Positions 43,062 to 50,484 of a stretch of DNA of 64,000 nucleotides are shown in pieces. Position 1 is the first letter of the stretch. The number at the start of each line of letters is the position of its first letter. The notes beneath the pieces were generated by a model. That model was given only the letters and a program-made list of their open reading frames with translations. It was not told the origin of the DNA and ran no database searches. The position numbers were made by a program, and so were the translations under genes. Origin of the DNA: Candidatus Andeanibacterium colombiense. Lineage in GTDB: Bacteria > Pseudomonadota > Alphaproteobacteria > Sphingomonadales > Sphingomonadaceae. The stretch is from NCBI GenBank assembly GCA_029202985.1, contig CP119316.1, positions 2,646,001-2,710,000 of the forward strand. Direction: 5' to 3'.

Positions 43062-44369
43062 TCAGGCTTTCTCGCCGTCCGGCTTGACCGACCATTTGTC
43101 GAGGTCCTGCGTCGCCCCGATCAGCGCGAGGCCCTTGGCGATGGAAACGTGTTCGTCGCCCGTCACGATCTTGTCGGCGCCAAACCGCCGCGCGACGAGG
43201 GCCCGGATCGCCGGGATGAACGACGTGCCCCCGGTCAGGAACACCGCGTCCACCGCATCGCGAGCGATGTCGTGCCTGGTCAGCAGATCGTCGAGCGTGG
43301 CCTCGATCCGCTGGAGGTCATCCGCGATCCAGCCTTCGAATTCGGTCCGCGTCACGGTCGGCGCGAAATCGCCGCCGAGCGCGGCGAAGCGGAATTCGAT
43401 CGAATGGTCGAACGACAGGCGCCGCTTCGCATCGGTCACCGCGTGATACAGGGGGTATCCCTGTTCGTCCTCGACCAGATCGATCAGGCGCTCGAGCTTT
43501 TCGGGTTCCTGCGCCAGCGGGATATAGCGCTTCAAATCGCGCAATCCCCTGGAGTTGCGGAACAGCGACAGCTCGTTCCAGCGCCGGAAGCTCGAGAACA
43601 GGCCCGGCGGAAGCTCGAGAATCTTGCCCATGCTGCGATACTCGCTGCCCCTGCCAAGCCGCGGCAGGACCAGATGATGCAGAATGCGGTAATCGAAATC
43701 GTCGCCGGCGATCCCGATCCCGGCATGGCCGATGGCCTCGGCATGCAGCCCGCCGGGCCGCGGTTCGAAGCGCATCAGTGAAAAGTCGGTCGTCCCGCCG
43801 CCGAAGTCTCCCACAAGGATGGTGGCCGGTTTTTGCAGCGATTGCGCGTAATAGAACGCGGCGGCGACCGGCTCATAGACGAATACGATTTCATCGAAGC
43901 CGAACCGGCTGAAGCCGCGCTCATAGCGCAGCATCGCCAGCCCCTCGTCGCTCCGCCCGCCGACGAATTCCACCGGCCGCCCGACCACCAGCCGGCGGGG
44001 TATGTCGGCTGTCCGCGCCTCGCGCTGGAGGTGGTCGAAGAACAGGTCCAGCAAATCTTCGAAGCTGTAGCGTGTGCCGAAGATCGCGGTGCCCTGGAAC
44101 GACGGGTTGGCCACGAAGCTCTTCATCGACTGCAGGAACCGGCTGCCCGATCCTTCGAGCAGGAACTGCTCGATCGCCTGCGAACCGGCCGCGGATTTGA
44201 CCGTGGTGCGGTGCGCGGCGAATTCCTCCCAGAAGCACAGCGCGGTGCGGACCGTCTGTTCGATCCCGCCGTCGCGGGCGATGCCGAGTGCCGCGACCTC
44301 GCCGTTCCCGCGCGCAAGCATCAGGGACGAATTGGTGGTTCCGAAATCGAAACCCAGCGCGGTCGGCAT
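43062..44369 (-). CDS. Hsp70-family protein, YegD-like
   Basis: A 435-residue actin-fold ATPase starting MPTALGFDFGTTNSSLMLARG, with phosphate-binding loops VGDFGGGTTDFSLMRF and VFLTGGTSFIPAIRAL. The length is far shorter than DnaK and it lacks a peptide-binding lid, as in YegD-type Hsp70 relatives of unknown client. It converges with the aminotransferase gene, 3 bp apart. Confidence 0.88.
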   Translation of the reverse strand: MPTALGFDFGTTNSSLMLARGNGEVAALGIARDGGIEQTVRTALCFWEEFAAHRTTVKSAAGSQAIEQFLLEGSGSRFLQSMKSFVANPSFQGTAIFGTRYSFEDLLDLFFDHLQREARTADIPRRLVVGRPVEFVGGRSDEGLAMLRYERGFSRFGFDEIVFVYEPVAAAFYYAQSLQKPATILVGDFGGGTTDFSLMRFEPRPGGLHAEAIGHAGIGIAGDDFDYRILHHLVLPRLGRGSEYRSMGKILELPPGLFSSFRRWNELSLFRNSRGLRDLKRYIPLAQEPEKLERLIDLVEDEQGYPLYHAVTDAKRRLSFDHSIEFRFAALGGDFAPTVTRTEFEGWIADDLQRIEATLDDLLTRHDIARDAVDAVFLTGGTSFIPAIRALVARRFGADKIVTGDEHVSIAKGLALIGATQDLDKWSVKPDGEKA

Positions 44370-44643
44370 TTCTGTTCCTTTTCTCGCCGCACGAATCGAC
44401 CCTGCGGCGCTCCCGGCCGGCGCGAGTCGACCGGTTGATTCGCGGGGAAGCGAACGGGCGGCTGCGCGTTTCTCGCCCGGAATAGCGCCGGTTCAGCGGC
44501 CGCGGGATAATCTTGGGGCCGGCTCCCTAGCAGCTCGCCGGCCGCTGGCAAGCCCGGGACGGGGCGCAGTGTTGTTCTTCGTGTCTTCGAGGGATTTATC
44601 CCACCTCACCCGAAAAGACGAAGATGGCGCCCCCAATCAAAGC

Positions 44644-44672
44644 TTGACAAAAAGAACCATTTAGGTTATATG
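44644..44672 (+). promoter_or_regulatory. Strong sigma70-type promoter
   Basis: TTGACA (44644-44649), then 17 bp, then TATATG (44667-44672). The -35 is perfect and the surrounding bases are AT-rich in an otherwise GC-rich gap. No protein gene follows on this strand, which points to a non-coding transcript. Confidence 0.65.
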
Positions 44673-44677
44673 GCGTG

Positions 44678-44880
44678 CATCGGGTGCGGGAGCCAAGCGC
44701 TTCGCTCTACGCTTCCGCATTAGGCCGGTGTCTCGCGGGCCGGGATAGTCTTCGGATTGTCCTGCCGGTGGCGCCAGTAACGCCTGACGGGTCAGAAGGG
44801 GGCTGCACACCTGCGAGCTCTAACCTGCCTCCTCCGTCGGGAAAGGGCCGAGCGAGCAAGTTTACAGCATTAGTCTTGCC
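44678..44880 (+). ncRNA. Candidate structured non-coding RNA
   Basis: Downstream of the strong promoter the sequence can fold. CTCGCGGG pairs with CCTGCGAG some 75 nt later, enclosing a hairpin capped by TTCG (GGGATAGTC / GATTGTCC) and a small GGCG/CGCC stem-loop. The size and bulged long-hairpin look are compatible with a 6S-type RNA, but I cannot confirm the class. The 3' end is estimated. The flanks 44370-44643 and 44880-45006 hold no gene I can support. Confidence 0.45.
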
Positions 44881-45006
44881 CGCCGTTCGCAAACCAAAAC
44901 TACGCTAACCAGCCAGCTCACCCGCTGGCGCTGCAATGCACCGGCCTTGCCCGTGTCTCTCACTTCCGGCGTTATTCCGCGTTCGCCGGCGGAGGAAGGC
45001 CTGCGC

Positions 45007-45624
45007 CTAGCCCTTCAGATCCTGCATCCGCTTGAGGTAGCGGGCCATCGTGTCGATCTCAAGATTGACCGCAGCGCCCTGTACCAGCGCCCCGAGCGTG
45101 GTGACTTCGGCGGTGTGCGGGATGATGTTGAGCCCGAATTGGACCGAGCCGTCGGGCTGGTCCTCCACCTCGTTGACTGTCAGCGACACGCCGTTGACCG
45201 CGATCGAGCCCTTCGGCGCGATGTAGGGGGCAAGTTCTTTCGGGGCAGCGATGGTCAGGCGGGTCGAATCGCCTTCGGGCACGATCCGCACGATCCGGCC
45301 GACCGCATCGACATGGCCGGTGACGATATGTCCGCCCAGTTCGTCGCCGAGCTTCAGCGCCGTTTCGAGGTTGAGTGCCGCCCCTTCGCTCCACATCCCC
45401 GGGACCGTGCGCGAGACGCTTTCGGCCGAGACGTCGACCGCGAACCACGAATCGCCCGCGGTGCCGCCCTTGGCAACCACCGTCATACAGGCGCCCGAGC
45501 AGGCAATCGAGGCGCCGATCGCAATCGTCGCTGGATCATAGGGGGACGACACGCGCACGCGCAGATCCCCGCGCTGTTCGCTGCCGGTGACGGTGCCGAT
45601 GGCGGTGACGATTCCGGTAAACAT
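45007..45624 (-). CDS. ribE: Riboflavin synthase, alpha chain
   Basis: A 205-residue protein starting MFTGIVTAIGTV, with the duplicated lumazine-binding barrel: SIACSGACMTVV in the first half, GGHIVTGHVDAVG opening the second, and SIAVNGVSLTVN in the matching position. It converts two 6,7-dimethyl-8-ribityllumazine molecules to riboflavin. It overlaps the ribD stop by one base (TGATG). Confidence 0.95.
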   Translation of the reverse strand: MFTGIVTAIGTVTGSEQRGDLRVRVSSPYDPATIAIGASIACSGACMTVVAKGGTAGDSWFAVDVSAESVSRTVPGMWSEGAALNLETALKLGDELGGHIVTGHVDAVGRIVRIVPEGDSTRLTIAAPKELAPYIAPKGSIAVNGVSLTVNEVEDQPDGSVQFGLNIIPHTAEVTTLGALVQGAAVNLEIDTMARYLKRMQDLKG

Positions 45625-46511
45625 CAGCCGCGCTGATAGACTTCGAGAATGTCGCTGCCAAGGCGGCGGCTGTCGGAGAGCGTAAAGCCGGCGGGAATCC
45701 CGTCTGGCAGCGCGGCAATGCCTTCGCCGAAGCGCACCGGCGCGCGGTAGAGCAGCAGCCGGTCGACCAGATTTGCGGCGATGAATGCGGCGGCGACCTG
45801 CGCGCCGCCTTCGACCAGCAGATACTGCACTTCCGGCAGTTTCGCGGGATCGGCGACCTTCTCCCACCCTTCGGGCACCGCGCCGCGGGTCAGCACGAAG
45901 CGGCGCGGACTGCGCCGAGCGAGGCCGGGCAGGCGCACGTCGAGCTGTGGGTCGTCGGCGCGCAGGGTGCCGCCGCCGACCAGGATCGCATCGCTCATCG
46001 CGCGTTCGAGATGGGCGTGCGCGCGCGCCTCGGGCCCGGTGATCCATTTGCTGGTACCGTCCGGCCGGGCAATGAAGCCGTCGGCGGTCAGCGCGAGCTT
46101 GAGGGTGACGAAGGGACGGTGGGACTGCCGCAGGGTCAGAAAGCCGGCGAGGCTCGCGCGGCAGCGCGAATCGTCGGCGAGTTCGACCGCGATTCCGGCC
46201 GCGCCGATCCGGGCGATGCCTTCGCCGCAGGTCCGATGATCGGGATCCTCGACCCCGACAACCACCCGCGCGACCCCCGCCGCGATCGCAAGGTCCGCGC
46301 AGCTCGACCCGCGCTCGCTCTCATGCGCACAGGGTTCCAGCGTGACATACAGGGTCGCGCCACGCGCCGCCGCGCCCGCCTGAGCGAACGCCATCGCCTC
46401 CGCATGCGGCCGTCCGCCCGGCTGGGTCCAGCCCTGCCCGACGACCACGCCGTGTTTCACGAGGATCGCGCCGACCGCCGGATTGGGCCGGCTCAGCGGC
46501 CGTGCTCGCAC
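45624..46511 (-). CDS. ribD: Bifunctional riboflavin deaminase/reductase RibD
   Basis: A 295-residue reading from GTG. The deaminase domain has the zinc motif HAE (GGRPHAEAMAF) and PCAHESERGSSCADLAI. The reductase domain has LKLALTADGFIARPDG, GTLRADDPQLDVR and LLVEGGAQVAAAF. Family-like sequence (DDSRWLAAAAGLAV) continues in frame upstream of the GTG, yet no ATG, GTG or TTG occurs there. The true start may therefore be non-canonical, or the protein is slightly shortened. I see no FMN riboswitch upstream. Confidence 0.92.
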   Translation of the reverse strand: MRARPLSRPNPAVGAILVKHGVVVGQGWTQPGGRPHAEAMAFAQAGAAARGATLYVTLEPCAHESERGSSCADLAIAAGVARVVVGVEDPDHRTCGEGIARIGAAGIAVELADDSRCRASLAGFLTLRQSHRPFVTLKLALTADGFIARPDGTSKWITGPEARAHAHLERAMSDAILVGGGTLRADDPQLDVRLPGLARRSPRRFVLTRGAVPEGWEKVADPAKLPEVQYLLVEGGAQVAAAFIAANLVDRLLLYRAPVRFGEGIAALPDGIPAGFTLSDSRRLGSDILEVYQRG

Positions 46512-46554
46512 CGCCAGCCCTGCCGCGGCGGCGAGCCAGCGCGAATCGTCGGGC

Positions 46555-47010
46555 CTATTGCGGCTTGTCAGGATGCTCGGCCTTCCACTGCGCCGCTTCC
46601 TGCTCGCGCTTCTTTTTCGCCGCGGCTTCGTCCGCCGCCTTGTCGCGGGCGATCTGCTTTTCCATCGCGTCGGTATCGACGAAGGTCGCCTTGCCGAGCG
46701 TGCGATAGAGCTGCTTCTGGGCTTCTTCCTGCGCCGCTTCCTGCTTGCGCAGCTCGTCCTGCTTCAGCTGGTGCTTCTTGTTCGATGCGATGATCTCGGC
46801 ATCGCTGCGGTTTTCCGGCAGGGTGGTGATATAGGTGATCTCGGGCTTGTCGGGCGGGACGATCTCGCTCTTCGGAATGATCGCGATCATCAGCATCAGG
46901 GTTACGCCCATCGCCGCCGCGAGCACCGGCCAGCGATAGGGATTTGCGGTCCAGACTTCGACGAAGTCCTTCACCGCGCCGGTGGGGGAAATTTTGCGAA
47001 AGAAACTCAT
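46555..47010 (-). CDS. Membrane-anchored coiled-coil protein, function unknown
   Basis: A 151-residue protein with one membrane helix near the N-terminus (VLAAAMGVTLMLMIAIIP), then a charged helical stretch rich in K, E, Q and A (residues 75-150) likely to form a coiled coil. No family recognised. It lies directly before ribD on the same strand. Confidence 0.75.
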   Translation of the reverse strand: MSFFRKISPTGAVKDFVEVWTANPYRWPVLAAAMGVTLMLMIAIIPKSEIVPPDKPEITYITTLPENRSDAEIIASNKKHQLKQDELRKQEAAQEEAQKQLYRTLGKATFVDTDAMEKQIARDKAADEAAAKKKREQEAAQWKAEHPDKPQ

Positions 47011-47046
47011 CGCGCGAATGTAGGCCTTCGCACCCGCCGGCGCAAC

Positions 47047-47769
47047 TTAACCGAAGCGCGTGTAAAGCGTCCGGCCGTGCTGCTTGAGCCAGCGGTTGGC
47101 AGCCGTGATGTCGCCTTCGTACAGCTCGCCCAGCAGCGCGTGGAACGCGGGCGAATGGTCGAAATGGGCGAGGTGCGCGACCTCGTGCGCGACCACGGAG
47201 CGGCGCACGAAATCGGGCGCCTGGATCAGCCGCCAGTTGAGCCGGATAGTCCCGTCGTTCGCGCAGCTGCCCCACCGCCGCTGCGCGCGCGAAAGCCTGA
47301 GCGGCGGCGCGGCGCGGCCGATCAGCGTGCAATAGCCGCCGAGATCGTCGGCCATCAGCGTGGCGGCCTCGGCTTCGAGCCAGCGGCGCAGGCGCGCGGC
47401 CAACCCCTCCTCGGGCCCGCCGAGGACGATGCCCGCGCCGGTCAGCGCCGGGCGGCGCTTGGCCTTCGCGTCCCACAGCAGCGCCAACTCCTCGCCGCGA
47501 TAGAACACGCTGCCGCCCGCCTGCGGGGCCGCCGCGTCGGGCACGCCGGCGAGCTGCGCCTCGAGCCAGCCGCGCCGGCTGGCGGCGAAATCGAGCCCGT
47601 CCTCGGTCCGGCCCCAGCGCGGCAGGGTCAGGCGGATCTCGCTGCCGTCGGGGGCGAGGCGCAAGGTCATCCGTCGCGCCGTCGGATGGCGGCGGATGTT
47701 CACCGGCACGACACGCCCGGCCAGCGTGATGCTCGGCTCGGCCGGCGATCGCCGCAGCCAGTCGATCAT
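47047..47769 (-). CDS. YgjP-type M48 metallopeptidase family protein
   Basis: A 240-residue protein with zinc-protease motif H195-E-V-A-H199 in VVAHEVAHLAHFDHSPAFH, preceded by RRWGSCANDGTIRLNWRL. Both blocks are hallmarks of the YgjP/DUF45 family, cytosolic relatives of M48 proteases with no signal peptide. The substrate is unknown. It overlaps the YcgN-like gene by 4 bp. Confidence 0.9.
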   Translation of the reverse strand: MIDWLRRSPAEPSITLAGRVVPVNIRRHPTARRMTLRLAPDGSEIRLTLPRWGRTEDGLDFAASRRGWLEAQLAGVPDAAAPQAGGSVFYRGEELALLWDAKAKRRPALTGAGIVLGGPEEGLAARLRRWLEAEAATLMADDLGGYCTLIGRAAPPLRLSRAQRRWGSCANDGTIRLNWRLIQAPDFVRRSVVAHEVAHLAHFDHSPAFHALLGELYEGDITAANRWLKQHGRTLYTRFG

Positions 47770-48236
47770 TCTTCTTCCTCGAAGAAGTTCCAGTCGACCA
47801 GGTGATGTTCGATCGGCCCGGCATCGACTTCGCTGATCGCGCGGCCGGCCACCGAGGCGCCGGCGCGGTGCACCGCCTCGCGGTCGCCCGAGACGAGATA
47901 GTGCCACGCGGGCAGCGGGCGATCCTCCGCCCGTCGGCGATAGGCGCAGGTTTCGGGCAGCCAGGCGACCTGGCGGACCAGCTTCAGGGTCAGCCGCAGG
48001 CAATCGGGAACGAAGGCCTTGCGGTTCCTGTAGTCGCTGCACTGTCCGGTGCGCGTATCGAGCAGGCGGCAGGCGACATTGGTGCCGATGACTTCGCCGG
48101 TGTCGGCATCCTCGACCTTGTGCAGGCAGCAGCGCCCGCAGCCGTCGCACAAAGCTTCCCATTCGGCGCGGTCGAGCTGATCGAGCGGCAGCTCCCAGAA
48201 GCGGTAGCGCAGCTTGGGGTCGGTTACTTGATCCAT
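47766..48236 (-). CDS. YcgN-family cysteine-cluster protein
   Basis: A 156-residue protein with an N-terminal cysteine cluster CDGCGRCC (C30, C33, C36, C37), a second set in CRLLDTRTGQCSDY, and further cysteines near PDCLRL and ETCAYR. This matches the YkgJ/YcgN zinc- or iron-binding family. The start at 48236 overlaps the end of the SCO gene by 13 bp, and the stop overlaps the YgjP start. Confidence 0.9.
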   Translation of the reverse strand: MDQVTDPKLRYRFWELPLDQLDRAEWEALCDGCGRCCLHKVEDADTGEVIGTNVACRLLDTRTGQCSDYRNRKAFVPDCLRLTLKLVRQVAWLPETCAYRRRAEDRPLPAWHYLVSGDREAVHRAGASVAGRAISEVDAGPIEHHLVDWNFFEEEE

Positions 48237-48847
48237 CGATCGAGTCCCGCGGCGATCGCCTGGCCCTGATCCTTCACGTCGATCGGCAGCAGGGCGATCG
48301 GTTCGCCCTTGCGGCCCATCAGATAGGCGGCGTTCGAATGGTTGACGAGATAGGCGCCCTGCGCGTTGGGCTTGCCCTTCTCGACGTAGATCTTGAACTC
48401 CTTCACCGCCGCCGCGACCTGCGCCGGGGTGCCGGTGAGGCCGACGATGTCGTCGGAAAAGGCGTGGGTGAATTCGCCGACCTTCGCTGCGGTGTCGCGC
48501 TCGGGATCGACGGTGATGAAGATCGGCACGACCTGCGCCGCCTGCTCCGGATGCTCGGCCTTGAACGCGGCATAGCCACGCGCGATGCGGCCCATGTCGG
48601 TCGGGCAGACGTCGGGGCAATAGGTGTAGCCGAAATAGACGATGCGGTACTTGCCGCCGAAATCCGCCCAGCTGACCGGCTTCCCGGCGCTGTCGCTCAA
48701 GGTGAATGGCCCGCCGATCGCCGCGCCGTCGAGCGGACCTTTCTCCGCCGCCCGCGGCCCACAGGCGGCCAGCAGCAGGGCGGCCGCCGCGGCCGCGAAG
48801 GGAAACAGGCGTCGGTTCCGTTTGTTGGTCATGGCGCGGCGGTTCAT
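48224..48847 (-). CDS. SCO1/SenC-family copper chaperone lipoprotein
   Basis: A 207-residue thioredoxin-fold protein with a lipoprotein signal (LLLAACG). Copper ligands are C77 and C81 in YTYCPDVCP plus distal H170 in LVNHSNAAYL. SCO proteins deliver copper to the CuA site of cytochrome c oxidase. An alternative start is five codons downstream (48832). First gene of the overlapping SCO-YcgN-YgjP group. Confidence 0.93.
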   Translation of the reverse strand: MNRRAMTNKRNRRLFPFAAAAAALLLAACGPRAAEKGPLDGAAIGGPFTLSDSAGKPVSWADFGGKYRIVYFGYTYCPDVCPTDMGRIARGYAAFKAEHPEQAAQVVPIFITVDPERDTAAKVGEFTHAFSDDIVGLTGTPAQVAAAVKEFKIYVEKGKPNAQGAYLVNHSNAAYLMGRKGEPIALLPIDVKDQGQAIAAGLDRWIK

Positions 48848-48895
48848 GCTCTGCTAACCCGCCTGCCGCAAGGGGTGATACCGATCCCTGAAACA

Positions 48896-49543
48896 ATGAG
48901 GAGGCGCGACGTGGCGCGGCGCTGGCGCAATTCGGTTCTGGTCCTGGCCGCACTCGCGGGGGTGCTCGGCGGTGCGATGCCGGCCGAAGCGCAGATGTAT
49001 TCCACCGGCTTCCAGTTCCTCAAGGCGGTCAAGGACGGCGACGGCGACAAGCTGGCCGAGCTGATCCAGAAGAACAGCACCACCATCGTCAATGCGCAGG
49101 ATCTCACCAGCGGCGAAGGTGCGCTGCATATCCTGGTGCGCAAGCATACCACGGCCAGCCTCACCTGGATGCGCTACCTGATCCAGCAGGGCGCGAATGT
49201 GAACATCGCGGACAAGGGCGGGGTCACCCCGCTGGCGCTGGCGGTCCAACTCAACAATATCGAAGCGGTCCAGGCGCTGATCGACGGGCGCGCCCGGGTC
49301 GATACCCCCAATTCCACCGGCGAGACCCCGCTGATCACCGCGGTCCACGGGCGCGACATCCCGCTGATGCGGATGCTGCTGAAAGGCGGCGCCAATCCCG
49401 ACCGGGCGGACAGCTCGGGCCGCTCCGCGCGCGATTACGCCCGGCTCGACGGCGTCAGCAGCAGCCTGCTGTCGGAAATCGAGAAGAACGAGAAACCCAA
49501 GGCGCAGCGCGAGGGCGCGAAGACCTATGGCCCTTCCTTCTAA
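48896..49543 (+). CDS. Secreted ankyrin-repeat protein
   Basis: A 215-residue protein with signal peptide ending MPAEAQ and about four ankyrin repeats (residues 35-180): GALHILVRKHT, GGVTPLALAVQLNNIEAVQALIDGRA, TGETPLITAVHGRDIPLMRMLLKGGA, SGRSARDYARLDG. It probably mediates protein binding in the periplasm. The last 17 bases overlap the COQ9 gene. Confidence 0.88.
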   Translation: MRRRDVARRWRNSVLVLAALAGVLGGAMPAEAQMYSTGFQFLKAVKDGDGDKLAELIQKNSTTIVNAQDLTSGEGALHILVRKHTTASLTWMRYLIQQGANVNIADKGGVTPLALAVQLNNIEAVQALIDGRARVDTPNSTGETPLITAVHGRDIPLMRMLLKGGANPDRADSSGRSARDYARLDGVSSSLLSEIEKNEKPKAQREGAKTYGPSF

Positions 49544-50189
49544 GGCCGACCTCACACTCGACGAAATCCGCGGGCTGCTGGCGCCGCTGGTCGCCGAAGC
49601 CGCGTGTTTCGACGGGTGGAGCGATGCGGCGGTCGAAGCTGCGGCAGGCCAAGCGGGGATCGACCCCGCGGTTGCCCGCCTCGCCTTTCCGGGCGGGGCG
49701 ATGGACCTGATCGCGGCCTGGGTTGAAACGGTCGACACGGCGATGGTCCGGGAACTCACGCCGGAGAAGCTCGCCGCGATGAAGATCCGCGAACGCATCC
49801 GCGCATTGGTGCAGTTCCGGCTCGACTCGGCCGCGGGCAAGGAAGAGGCGCTGCGCCGCGCGCTGGCTATCCAGGCGATGCCGCAGAATGTGCCCGCCGC
49901 GCTCAGGCAGGGCTGGCACAGCGCCGACCTGATGTGGCGCCTCGCGGGCGATACCGCGACCGATTACAATCACTACACCAAGCGGACGATCCTCGAGGCG
50001 CTCTACGGCGCGACGCTGGCGGTGTTCCTGTCCGACGAAAGCGCCGGCAAGGCCGAAACGAAAGCCTTCCTCGACCGCCGGATCGAAGGGGTGATGAAGT
50101 TCGAACAGGCCAAGGCGAAGCTGTTCCGCGAGCGTGAGGGCTTCTCGATGGTGCGCTTTCTCGGGCGCCTGAGGTATCCGGCGCGCTAA
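49527..50189 (+). CDS. COQ9-family ubiquinone biosynthesis protein
   Basis: A 220-residue TetR-fold-like protein with AMKIRERIRALVQFRLD and the COQ9 C-terminal block GWHSADLMWRLAGDTATDYNHYTKRTILEALYGAT, then SMVRFLGRLR. COQ9 binds lipids and presents ubiquinone precursors to the DMQ hydroxylase COQ7. Overlaps the ankyrin gene end and precedes feoAB. Confidence 0.92.
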   Translation: MALPSKADLTLDEIRGLLAPLVAEAACFDGWSDAAVEAAAGQAGIDPAVARLAFPGGAMDLIAAWVETVDTAMVRELTPEKLAAMKIRERIRALVQFRLDSAAGKEEALRRALAIQAMPQNVPAALRQGWHSADLMWRLAGDTATDYNHYTKRTILEALYGATLAVFLSDESAGKAETKAFLDRRIEGVMKFEQAKAKLFREREGFSMVRFLGRLRYPAR

Positions 50190-50202
50190 TCTTTAATGCG
50201 AA

Positions 50203-50223
50203 GCAGTTGCAATTGACAACTGC
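50203..50223 (+). promoter_or_regulatory. Palindromic iron-regulator site before feoAB
   Basis: Perfect 7-bp arms GCAGTTG (50203-50209) and CAACTGC (50217-50223) with a 7-bp centre, 18 bp before the feoA start. The feoAB genes are classic Fur targets, so this is a likely Fur or Irr operator. Confidence 0.6.
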
Positions 50224-50241
50224 ATCTGGCAGCGGACGTCC

Positions 50242-50484
50242 ATGACGCTCGATGCCCTGCCTGTCCGCCGCCGCGCGCGGATTACCGCCGTCGATTGGGG
50301 GCAGCTTGCCCCGGAAGAAGCGACCCGCCTTCAGGCGCTCGGGATCGACGCCGGGGCCGAGGTCGAGATCACCCATCGCGGGATTTTCATCGGCCAGGAT
50401 CCGATCGCGCTCAGCATCGGGCGGATGACGGTGGCGCTGCGGCGGCTGCACGCGAAGGCGATGCAGGTCGAGGAACTGGCATGA
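50242..50484 (+). CDS. feoA: Ferrous iron transport protein A
   Basis: An 80-residue SH3-like protein: RRRARITAVDWGQL, ATRLQALGIDAGAEVEI, DPIALSIGRMTVALRR. FeoA is the cytosolic partner of FeoB. Its stop overlaps the feoB start by 4 bp. Confidence 0.9.
   Translation: MTLDALPVRRRARITAVDWGQLAPEEATRLQALGIDAGAEVEITHRGIFIGQDPIALSIGRMTVALRRLHAKAMQVEELA

Noticed and set aside
44675..44908. 77-codon frame after the strong promoter
   Set aside because: Starts with GTG lacking a ribosome site and has no coding character; the structured RNA explanation fits better.
44870..44940. Similarity of GCAAACCAAAACTACGCTAA to the E. coli tmRNA tag region
   Set aside because: The implied tag frame has no stop after a short peptide, no ALAA-like end, and no tRNA-Ala-like acceptor halves are visible nearby.
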